From Sedimentisphaerales bacterium (GTDB taxonomy: Bacteria; Planctomycetota; Phycisphaerae; Sedimentisphaerales; Anaerobacaceae): a DNA stretch of 64,000 bases. The notes beneath the pieces were generated by a model. It was not told the origin of the DNA and did not search any database. It was given only the letters and a program-made list of their open reading frames with translations. The stretch is taken from positions 1-64,000 of the forward strand of contig JAFGCD010000130.1 in the NCBI GenBank assembly GCA_016932835.1, written 5' to 3'. This document shows, in pieces, positions 14,220 through 22,170 of this stretch (position 1 is the stretch's first letter; each line of letters opens with the position of its first letter). Position numbers and translations under genes: made by a program.

Positions 14220-17200
14220 TCAGTTAGTCTGGGTATTGGCGGCTTCTTCAGTTTCCGCCTCGGCCTTGATCGTCTCCAGGAGCTTGAGAAGTGTCTGCGA
14301 GGCCTGGGCATTATTGAAGTCCTGTCCTGCGCGAGTGAGTGGTCCGACGGCGGCGTCAAGCTCGCCTACGCCGAGCAGATGATATCCGAGCAGAAGCTGG
14401 AGGTCGGCGTCGAAGGAGTAGAAGTCGGCCTTTTCAGAGAGCTTGTCGATATGGTCGAAAAGTGTGTCGTCGTCGGCGTAGAGGCCGCGAGGATAGAAGA
14501 CGGTTTGCTCTTCGGGCTTGATATTCGCCAGGGCGGTTCGCAGGACAATCACTGCTTCCGAGTACTGCTCGTTGGCGAAGAGGGCCTGGGCGTATGCGAA
14601 GGGCAATATTATGTCTTCCGTCGCCAGATTCATCGCATTGGCGAATTTTTCGACGGCGGCGGCGTAGTCGGCGGCCTCGAAGGCCTTTACGGCTTCTTCG
14701 AAATAGGTATCGGCGAGTGTCATCTGGTCGGGTTCGCCGGCGGCTTCGGCGGCGAGCTTGGCGCGAACGTCTGCGAAGGTGGTATGGTCAACTGGGCTGA
14801 TCGAATAGTCCGCGGCTGCGGTTGTCGGGCCGTATTGTACGGCCTGGCCTTCGCCGGTGTAGTAGTAGTTGTAGGTGTAGTAGTTGTACGTATCGTGGCG
14901 CACCTCGGCGGGGACGGGATAGTAGCCGTACCACCTGTAGGGATGGTAGCCGTACCAGTAGTATCTGCGATAGCAGTAGTCGAGGGGCCAGTAGCCTCCG
15001 AGGCTTACGAATACATACTTGCGATGGTAGTAGGGGTAGCAGTATCTGAAGGTGAAGCAGTTGCCGAAGTTGTAATGGAGCATGAAGCGATACCTCGGCC
15101 AGATAGTCCTGTAGCAAGTTCTGTTGTAGTAGTCACGATAGATGTAATCGCTGTGGAGCGAGTGCATTATCGAATATGGGCGGTCGTGATATGTCACGTA
15201 GCTGTGGCCGAGGACGCCGTAATGGTGTGGTCGCGTCAGATGGCGTCCGCCCAGGTTGTTTATAATAGTGAAGTTGCCGATTATCGTCGATTTATGTTCC
15301 GGGGCGATTTTTCTTCCCCTGGGGTCGGCGGTTCTCTGGTGAAAGATGGTCGATTTTTCCGTGACACGGCCGGAACGGGGGGTGTAGCTTCTTGGAGGGC
15401 CTATTGTCGTCGTGGAGGAGGTTCGCGGCGAACGGTCGGGCGCGCTTTCGATTCTATGCGTAACGCCTGCCGGCGATTTAATCGAGCGTGTGCTGCTGCG
15501 AGGAGTGATGCCGGGTCGCCGTTCGATAGGCTTGAAAACGCTGTTTTCCCTGCCCGGTACGGCTCGTCGCGGGCCAGGGAACGAACTGCTGCTGCGATCA
15601 TTCTGCGTTTGGGGACGGGCTCGGCTGGGGCCTCTGGAAATTACGGTTCTCGATCCGGGCTGCGTGGTCGGGCTTCGGCGTGAAGTGTCGGGCTGCCTTA
15701 CGATAGGGGCCGCTATGCTTTTTCTCGCTTCTCTTGTGCTGGTGATTGCCCTTGTGCTGCCCAATGAAGAAGCGGCAGGGAGGGATTGGGAGGATGGTTT
15801 CCTTACTATGACCTGGCGTGTGACATCTTGCCTTGCGGATGAGGTGATGCTTCCGGTCGATCTCGAAGTCGAAGGTCTGCCGGCAGTGGGTGTCGAGCGT
15901 TTGTAAACACTGACCGAGCCGCCGGTGCTGCCTGAACTGGTGATTCTTCGGCTGGGCGATGGCGAGCTTGGGACCGTAGATGCAGGGGCGGCGGGTCGCG
16001 ATGTTCTGGTGTTCGTGGACGGCTGTGACCGCACTGTCGGTGTTGATGGGCGGCTGGGTGCGGTCCTGCTCGGCGCACGACTGGGGGCCGAGCTGGTTTG
16101 AGGTCGGCTGGGGGTGGTACGAGTCGCGGAGCGGCTCGGGGCAGCTCTGCCGGGGGAGCGACTTGGGGCGCTTCTCGCGGGAGTGTTGCTGGGTGCGGCC
16201 CTGCTCGGCGCTGTTCGAGTCGGTGCGCTTCCGGAGGCGCTGCTTCGCGACCGTCCCTGTCTCGATGCCGCTGTCGCTACGGGCTCAGAGGATGGCGATG
16301 CGCTGAGTGCCTTTGATTCTGTGGTCTTTGGCGTCGCTTTGGCTGCCGGTTCAACGGTTGGGGCCTTTGGGGTAGTAATAACGGCAGGCTTGACCGTCGG
16401 CAGTTTGGGAGTAACAACGATCGCCGGCGCTGGAGTTTCCGGTTTTGGATTCGTTTTGATTGCCGGCTTAACTATCGGAGGTTCGGGGCTGGTCCGGACA
16501 GCCGGTTTCGGAGCCGGTGCCTTGGGAGTAGATGCAATAGCGGGTTTGGGCGTCGGTGCTTTGGCGACTGGTGTTGTGACAGGTTTTGATATTTGGATCG
16601 GGGCGGCAGGCTCCGGATGCGGCTGGATAGCCGGTTTCAAAGCTTTCGGCTTCGGCGTGGATATCACAACCGGCTTAGGAGAACCTGGCTTGGCAACCGG
16701 TGTTATGACCACCGGTTTCGGGGCCGGAGGTTCGGCAGTTGTTTTGACGATTGGTTTTGCCTCTTCTGGTTTATCCCGGTATATGACCACCGGTCCCGTA
16801 GAGTTTGTTCTGGTGACCGTCTTAACGACTACAGGTTTGGAGGCCGGTGCGTTAGTGGTCGCTTTGACGACTGGCTTTGCCTTTGTCGCTTCGGGCCTGG
16901 ATACTATAACCGGTCTGGATGCGGGTGCTTTCGGAGCGATTCTTATAACTGGTTTGGTTGCCTGGTTCGGGACTGTGGGGCTTGACGTCCGGGCCTTTGG
17001 AGCGGCAGTGCTGAGGACCGGCTCTTGTCTTGCCGGCTCGGAGGCCGGCTTGACGGCAGGTCGGGGCGCGGGTGCTTTCGGAGCGGAGTTGACTGCTGGT
17101 GCGGGTGTTGGTTTGGATACTTGCTTCGGGGCTGCCGGTCTTGGTGTCGTTGTTTTCGGAGCAACTCTAACGGATGGCGTTGGAGCGGTTCTGACAGCCG

Positions 17201-17543
17201 GTTTGGATGCCGATTTAGGGTTCTGGCTGGGGGCTGCCTGTATGGGCGCTGGTGCTTTGGCAGCGGGCTTGGCGGTCGGTTGGGGGGCCGGCGGCTTAGA
17301 GGCTTGCTTTGGCGTTGCCGGTCTGGAGGTTTGACTTGACGCTGGGGCCCTGGGAGGAGATTTGGGAGCAGGTTTGGCTTCTACTTTGGGCGTCGGAGCC
17401 TTGGAAGGCGCTGCCTTTTGCCGGGGAGCGGGCGGCTTGCCTCCGGTTTCTTCGGCGAAGGCGGATGAAAGAAGTGCAATCATTGCAAAGGCCACCGCCA
17501 AGACGATGATTTCTTTGAGTTGTCTTGATTTTAGAGCCGACAT
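14220..17543 (-). CDS. giant low-complexity exported protein with TPR-like C-terminus
   Basis: 1107 aa. Signal peptide (1-30, ..LLSSAFA). Residues 31-410 are degenerate PAPKPAV/KTTPK-type repeats rich in Pro, Ala, Lys and Thr. 415-745 is Ser/Arg/Pro/Thr-rich. 750-900 is extraordinarily Tyr/His/Arg-rich with several Cys (for example YRRYYWYGYHPYRWYGYYP). 920-1090 is helical and TPR-like (TYFEEAVKAFEAADYAAAVEKF...). The extended repeats suggest a wall-spanning or surface-display stalk, the Tyr-rich part a cross-linkable or adhesive module; both are inference. Ribosome-binding site AAAGGA before the ATG. The compositional bias generates long antisense frames, which are not genes. Confidence 0.75.
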   Translation of the reverse strand: MSALKSRQLKEIIVLAVAFAMIALLSSAFAEETGGKPPAPRQKAAPSKAPTPKVEAKPAPKSPPRAPASSQTSRPATPKQASKPPAPQPTAKPAAKAPAPIQAAPSQNPKSASKPAVRTAPTPSVRVAPKTTTPRPAAPKQVSKPTPAPAVNSAPKAPAPRPAVKPASEPARQEPVLSTAAPKARTSSPTVPNQATKPVIRIAPKAPASRPVIVSRPEATKAKPVVKATTNAPASKPVVVKTVTRTNSTGPVVIYRDKPEEAKPIVKTTAEPPAPKPVVITPVAKPGSPKPVVISTPKPKALKPAIQPHPEPAAPIQISKPVTTPVAKAPTPKPAIASTPKAPAPKPAVRTSPEPPIVKPAIKTNPKPETPAPAIVVTPKLPTVKPAVITTPKAPTVEPAAKATPKTTESKALSASPSSEPVATAASRQGRSRSSASGSAPTRTAPSRAAPSNTPARSAPSRSPGRAAPSRSATRTTPSRPQTSSAPSRAPSRTAPSRPSTPTVRSQPSTNTRTSRPAAPASTVPSSPSPSRRITSSGSTGGSVSVYKRSTPTAGRPSTSRSTGSITSSARQDVTRQVIVRKPSSQSLPAASSLGSTRAITSTREARKSIAAPIVRQPDTSRRSPTTQPGSRTVISRGPSRARPQTQNDRSSSSFPGPRRAVPGRENSVFKPIERRPGITPRSSTRSIKSPAGVTHRIESAPDRSPRTSSTTTIGPPRSYTPRSGRVTEKSTIFHQRTADPRGRKIAPEHKSTIIGNFTIINNLGGRHLTRPHHYGVLGHSYVTYHDRPYSIMHSLHSDYIYRDYYNRTCYRTIWPRYRFMLHYNFGNCFTFRYCYPYYHRKYVFVSLGGYWPLDYCYRRYYWYGYHPYRWYGYYPVPAEVRHDTYNYYTYNYYYTGEGQAVQYGPTTAAADYSISPVDHTTFADVRAKLAAEAAGEPDQMTLADTYFEEAVKAFEAADYAAAVEKFANAMNLATEDIILPFAYAQALFANEQYSEAVIVLRTALANIKPEEQTVFYPRGLYADDDTLFDHIDKLSEKADFYSFDADLQLLLGYHLLGVGELDAAVGPLTRAGQDFNNAQASQTLLKLLETIKAEAETEEAANTQTN

Positions 17544-17759
17544 GATATGTGTCCTTTCGAGAAAAACCGGGTTTATTTCAGTCGGGCGGTTGTATCAAGG
17601 ACCACCTTTCTATATGTAGAAGGCGGTGTAGGGCAGTTCGGTAACGGGTTTTCTCCGCAGAATTGGCAGTTTACCAGGTTGCTGTAGGCCGGATTTGCGA
17701 TTACCATCTACCGTCTGGGTAGAAACAGAGAGTGCATTTGCCTGTCGAAAGGAGAATTC

Positions 17760-19112
17760 GTGGTTAGCGATGATCAGCCGGTTCGCAAGAAGCGTCGTAA
17801 ATTAAGCGGGTGGTATATAGTGATTCTGGGACTGCTCGTCGTTGTCGGGGCAGTCTTGCTTTTCCGCTGGCGAATGAAGACGGCACTGCAAAAACGGATC
17901 GATGCCATTCGGGCGGCGGGTTATCCTGTTACCTGCGCCGAGTTGGATAAGTGGTACAGCATCCCGAAAGACGTTCCGAATGCAGCCGAGTCGATACTTG
18001 CGGCTATTTCGCTGTACGTCGGGCCCGACGAGCCCAATTCGATACCGGTTGTCGGTTATGCGGAGTTGCCAGGGCGTACGGAGGCGTTTCCATCGGAGAT
18101 GCTGGAGGCCGTGTCGGCGTATATTTCGCAGAACAAGGAAGCTCTTGACTCGATGAGGAAGATCGCCGGATTCGAGCACACCAGATACCCGATTGATCTG
18201 AGTCTGGGTAACAACGTAATGCTGTATCACGCCCAAGATACCAGGAATATGGTCAGGCTGCTGGAGCTTGAGGGTATCCGGCATGCAGAACAGGGTGCAT
18301 CCGAGGCAGCCGTCGAGTCGGTGAAGGATATTTACGGTTTGGCTTGTTCGCTCAGGGCCGAACCGATGCTGATTTCCCAGCTTGTTCGCATAGCGTGCGA
18401 AGCGGTTGGTGTCCGGGCTGTAGAACGGCTGGTCAACAGGGCGAGGCTTGATGAGACGAAGCTGTCGGAGTTGGAGGGGCTGCTGAATAAGGCGCAGACC
18501 GAATCCGACCTGAGAAGGGCGCTTGCGGGGGAGCGATGCATGATATTTGATGCATTCGAGGATCCTCGGAAGCTTGGTCTCCAGATTATCGGTCAAGGCG
18601 GGCTAAAGCGCGTTCTTCTGGGTCTGTACAGAGGGGCCGGCCTGACTACGAAGGGAGCGATCATTTATCTGGATTTCGCGGAGGAATTCATGCGTGTGAA
18701 TGAATTGCCTGAAAATGAGCGGATTGCGGCGGCAAAGGCTGTTGAAAAAAAACTGGAGCAGAAATCCGGAATCGCCATACTGATGGTGCGTATGCTCGTA
18801 CCTGGATACAGGCGTGTAATGGAAATTCACCTGCGGAGTATCGCTCAACTGCGGACGGCGTCGGCGGGGCTTGCGGTCGAGCGGTATCGACTCGCCGAGG
18901 GCAAGCTCCCGGAGGCGTTGAACGAGCTTGTTCCGGAGTATCTGGATGTTGTGCCCAAAGACCCCTTTGATGGGGCGGAACTGCGTTTTAAGAGGTTGGA
19001 GAAGGGTTTTATGGTTTACAGTATCGGCGAAGATTGCAGCGATGACGGGGGCAAGGAAAGAGACAAGGAAGCGGGCGGGAACTGGGATCCAGGCTTTATT
19101 GTCGAGCGTTAG
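17760..19112 (+). CDS. membrane-anchored planctomycete protein, unknown (450 aa)
   Basis: A basic N-terminus and one transmembrane helix (about 17-36) anchor a long helical periplasmic domain. The C-terminal 75 residues (LAVERYRLAEGKLPEALNELVPEYLDVVPKDPFDG... YSIGEDCSDDGG) match the pattern of the mature end of type II secretion pseudopilin-like proteins (LP.L..L.P.YL...PKDPFDG...Y.vYS.G.D..D). I recall similar proteins only as planctomycete unknowns. GTG start with AGGAGA at 17751-17756. No promoter of quality was found in the 216 bases upstream. Confidence 0.7.
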   Translation: MVSDDQPVRKKRRKLSGWYIVILGLLVVVGAVLLFRWRMKTALQKRIDAIRAAGYPVTCAELDKWYSIPKDVPNAAESILAAISLYVGPDEPNSIPVVGYAELPGRTEAFPSEMLEAVSAYISQNKEALDSMRKIAGFEHTRYPIDLSLGNNVMLYHAQDTRNMVRLLELEGIRHAEQGASEAAVESVKDIYGLACSLRAEPMLISQLVRIACEAVGVRAVERLVNRARLDETKLSELEGLLNKAQTESDLRRALAGERCMIFDAFEDPRKLGLQIIGQGGLKRVLLGLYRGAGLTTKGAIIYLDFAEEFMRVNELPENERIAAAKAVEKKLEQKSGIAILMVRMLVPGYRRVMEIHLRSIAQLRTASAGLAVERYRLAEGKLPEALNELVPEYLDVVPKDPFDGAELRFKRLEKGFMVYSIGEDCSDDGGKERDKEAGGNWDPGFIVER

Positions 19113-19254
19113 CGGAACAATTGCATCGTTTGCTGCGGCAAAAGGCGTCCACGGGCGTCCTTTTCTTGTAACATTCCGGCGTTCTGAGCGTCTATTTATA
19201 ATAGATATTCCAGTGAATTATGCAGATAGAGTGACCAAAGGCGGTTATTAAGGC

Positions 19255-19283
19255 TTGGCCAAGGGGCTTCTGTGCGCTATAAT
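19255..19283 (+). promoter_or_regulatory. promoter of the MoxR/VWA/ABC cluster
   Basis: TTGGCC (19255-19260), 17 bases, TATAAT (19278-19283), about 78 bases before the ATG at 19362. It is the only good promoter seen upstream of the eleven-gene plus-strand run to 38518. Confidence 0.6.
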
Positions 19284-19361
19284 TAAGAGTTGGATTGTCT
19301 GCGCCTGTGGCGGATGGTGGTGGCCTGAGATGTAGTCAAGTTTTGAGTGAAAGGGATTGGC

Positions 19362-21026
19362 ATGTTGAAGGCGTTCGAGAAGAAACTTCGGCTGGTTCGT
19401 CTTCGTTGCAGCATCAATCTTCTGATCAGGTGGGCCGGGCGGATACTGACCGCCGCCGGGGCCGCAGGCGTGCTGATCGCATTGGCCGAGCAGTTGCTGG
19501 CGATTGAGGTTATCGATAGTCTGGGTATTCAGGTTTTCTTCGGGGCAGCGGCGTTCTGGATTCTGGTGCTATGGGCGGTGAATCAGCCGAGCCGGGTACA
19601 GGCTTCGTTGCTGCTCGACGAAAGACTCAGGCTGCGGGAGCGATTCAGCACGGCTTTGGCGTTGGCCGATTCCGAGGATCCATTCGCCAAGGCTGCGTGC
19701 AGCGAGGCACGCCGCCGGGCGCAGAACATCGAGATACCAAGTCATTTTCCCATTCGCCCGGAGCGGTGCTGGATATATGCCGCCGGTGCATGGGGCCTGG
19801 CGGCGGCGATAGTGCTGTTTATGCCGCAGAAGGATCTTCTGGGTTATCTGCGCAAGCAGGATGAAGAGAGGACAACTGCTAAGAAGTTAGAGGAGGCGAA
19901 AATCGACATCAAAAAAGTCGCTGAGCCTGTGAGACTGGTGGTGAGCCGACTGGGCGATCCCAATCTAAGTGAGGCGTTGGGCAAACTGAATGCGTTGCCG
20001 AAAGATGCCACGCCGCAGGACGTCAAGCGTCATGCGATTCGGACCCTCGGAGATCTTTCCGAACAGATCAAAAAGATGCAGAACACAGCGCAGCTTGAAT
20101 CGCTCGACCTTATGCAGAAGATGCTCAAGCAGTTGCGCGGTTCGACGGATATGTTCTCACAGAAGCTGTTGCAGTCGCTTGCCAAGGGCGATTTCGGGGA
20201 TGCGTCGAAGCAGTTGGAGCAGATGCGCAAACAACTTGAGGAGAGCGGTCTTAGCGATGAGCAGCGGAAGGAATTGGCCAAGCAGCTTGCGGAGATGGGC
20301 AGGAAGATTCGAGAACTTGCTGAGAAGAATTCGGAACTCGAGAAGGAACTTGAGAAACTGGGTCTGGATAAGAAGCTTGCCGGTATGAGCGAGAAGCAAT
20401 TGCGGGAATCATTGCAGAAACAGGGTTTGAATAAGGAGCAGATCGCCGAATTACTGCAAAAGGCGTCTGCGTGCCGGTCGGCATGCAGCCGGTGCTCCAA
20501 ATTGGGCCAGGCTATGGCTGCCGCCGCCGGCGGGGCCGGCGGGTCGAGCGCCGACGACCTTAGCAGTCTCATGGAGCAATTAGACGAATTGCAGGCGACG
20601 AAGGAGCAGCTTGCAGCGATGCAGGCCAGTCTTGCTCAGATAAGCCAGTGTATGGGGGGGCTCGGAGAGGGGATGTGCGACGGATTGGGGTGCATGGGCG
20701 AATTCAAGGAGGGCTACTCGGATAGATACGGCAAAGGCACCGGCGGCCCCGGGACGGGGTACGGACCGAGAGGGATCGACGAGAGCGGACAGACCTCGAC
20801 AAAGAAGACTAAGGTCGATGGCAAGGGTGCAGAAGGTCCCATAGTTGCGAGCTGGTATTTCAAGGGAACGCAGATTAAGGGCGAATCGAGACGGGAGTTC
20901 TCAGAAGTCGTCCAGGCGGGCCGGGATTCGGCTGCCGAGGCAATAAATGAGAACGAGATACCGAGAAAGTACGAGGATGCGGTTAAAACCTATTTCGGAA
21001 ACCTCGAAAAGGCCGGCGAGGAGTAG
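19362..21026 (+). CDS. membrane protein with long coiled coil and Cys cluster
   Basis: 554 aa. Two N-terminal transmembrane helices (about 22-65), a third at about 145, then 250 residues of Lys/Glu/Gln-rich coiled coil (repeated KQLxEMxRKI, ELEKELEKLG). At 371-378 there is a CxxxCxxC cluster and around 430-450 three more Cys in a Gly/Met-rich stretch, suggesting metal binding (inference). The C-terminus is a Gly-rich linker and a helical end (SRREFSEVVQAGRDSAAEAI). Layout resembles DUF4175-type proteins found beside VWA/MoxR genes. ATG at 19362 with AAAGGGA; an upstream GTG at 19347 is less likely. Confidence 0.7.
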   Translation: MLKAFEKKLRLVRLRCSINLLIRWAGRILTAAGAAGVLIALAEQLLAIEVIDSLGIQVFFGAAAFWILVLWAVNQPSRVQASLLLDERLRLRERFSTALALADSEDPFAKAACSEARRRAQNIEIPSHFPIRPERCWIYAAGAWGLAAAIVLFMPQKDLLGYLRKQDEERTTAKKLEEAKIDIKKVAEPVRLVVSRLGDPNLSEALGKLNALPKDATPQDVKRHAIRTLGDLSEQIKKMQNTAQLESLDLMQKMLKQLRGSTDMFSQKLLQSLAKGDFGDASKQLEQMRKQLEESGLSDEQRKELAKQLAEMGRKIRELAEKNSELEKELEKLGLDKKLAGMSEKQLRESLQKQGLNKEQIAELLQKASACRSACSRCSKLGQAMAAAAGGAGGSSADDLSSLMEQLDELQATKEQLAAMQASLAQISQCMGGLGEGMCDGLGCMGEFKEGYSDRYGKGTGGPGTGYGPRGIDESGQTSTKKTKVDGKGAEGPIVASWYFKGTQIKGESRREFSEVVQAGRDSAAEAINENEIPRKYEDAVKTYFGNLEKAGEE

Positions 21027-21135
21027 GGGGGCATGCTCCGGCAAGCGGTCGCTGGATACTGTCTCAGGTAAAAGCCTGCAACAAGGCCGCAGGCTGAGTA
21101 TGGAGTGTTTGGCCTTGGTAAGGAGTTCCGGACGT

Positions 21136-22170
21136 ATGCGAAAAGGATCGTCGCGAATTAGCAGGGGGCTGTTTGGATTTTTAATCACAGCATGCTGTAT
21201 TTTGGCATTCTCCTGCAGCGATAAAGACAGCGGGTCTCAGCGGGAGGTCGTACTGTATTGCTCTGTTGACCAGGAATATGCCGAGTCTATTGTCGGCGAG
21301 TTCGAGAAGCTCACCGGCATCAAGGTTCGGACTCGGTTCGACAGCGAAGCGACGAAGACGCTTGGTCTTGTTCAGCGAATCCGGGCCGAGGCTGCATCGC
21401 CGGTTGCGGACGTATTCTGGTCGAGCGAGATATTTTACACGATTCGCTTAGCTCGCGAGGAGCTGCTTATGGGCTATAAGAGCCAGCAGACCGACGACTG
21501 GCCCGCCTTGTTCATGGATCCTAATGGCCTGTGGCACGGTTTCGCGCTTCGAGGGCGGGTGATTGGGTATAGTACGGAAAGGGTATCGCCCGAAGATGCG
21601 CCGCGTTCGCTGGAGGACGTACTCGATAGCAAGTGGAAGGGCAGATTGGTAATGGCTGAACCGGCGTTCGGGACGACCGGCGGCGATGTAGCGAGTTGGT
21701 TTGCCCATTACGGTCCTGTTCGCGCGAGGCAGATACTGGAGGGGCTCAAGGCGAATGAGATGCGGCTTGTTGCCGGCAACAGCACAGCCGTTCGAATGGT
21801 CGCCACGGGCCAGGCCGATATTTGTTTTACCGATACCGATGATGTTTATGCGGCGCAGAGGAACGGCTGGGCGATAGGCTTGAATCATCTCGACCAGGGC
21901 GGAGACGGGTCTCTTGCGATCCCGAATACTGCGGCACTGATAAAAGGCGCCCCCCATATAGAAGAGGCTGCGGTGCTGATGGACTTTCTGTTGAGCGGGC
22001 GGCTGGAAGAACTCCTGGCGCAAAGCGATTCGCACAACTATCCAATACACCCGGAGGTTGCGAAGCGATACGAGTCGTACTCGATTCCGAAACCGCTGGA
22101 CGTTGACTACAGCCGAGTTGCCGAGGAGTTATCCAGTGCTATCGAGACGGCAAGGGAGGTTCTCAGGTGA
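21136..22170 (+). CDS. FbpA-like extracellular solute-binding lipoprotein
   Basis: 344 aa. Signal peptide with probable lipobox (..ILAFSC), then a family-1 solute-binding protein: VVLYCSVDQEYAESIVGEFEKLTGIKV at the N-terminus is the FbpA/ferric-type hallmark, followed by DVFWSSE, GTTGGD and a hinge. Ligand could be ferric iron, another metal or an anion; the ferric-binding tyrosines cannot be placed without alignment. ATG at 21136 has AGGAG 10 bases upstream; the frame extends back into the previous gene but without signal peptide. The stop overlaps the permease start (GTGA). Confidence 0.85.
   Translation: MRKGSSRISRGLFGFLITACCILAFSCSDKDSGSQREVVLYCSVDQEYAESIVGEFEKLTGIKVRTRFDSEATKTLGLVQRIRAEAASPVADVFWSSEIFYTIRLAREELLMGYKSQQTDDWPALFMDPNGLWHGFALRGRVIGYSTERVSPEDAPRSLEDVLDSKWKGRLVMAEPAFGTTGGDVASWFAHYGPVRARQILEGLKANEMRLVAGNSTAVRMVATGQADICFTDTDDVYAAQRNGWAIGLNHLDQGGDGSLAIPNTAALIKGAPHIEEAAVLMDFLLSGRLEELLAQSDSHNYPIHPEVAKRYESYSIPKPLDVDYSRVAEELSSAIETAREVLR

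Noticed and set aside
13614-15683. 689-codon plus-strand frame
   Set aside because: Antisense to the propeller and low-complexity genes. Its Val/Gly/Glu-rich translation simply mirrors their repeats, and the minus-strand proteins have signal peptides and recognisable domains.
16114-17334. 406-codon plus-strand frame rich in Gly/Ala/Thr
   Set aside because: Mirror image of the Pro/Ala/Lys repeats of the 1107-residue protein; no start signal or domain.
14220-17543. Collagen-like or CRISPR-like repeat array
   Set aside because: The repeats are degenerate at the DNA level, vary in length and encode protein in one frame; no regular spacer pattern.
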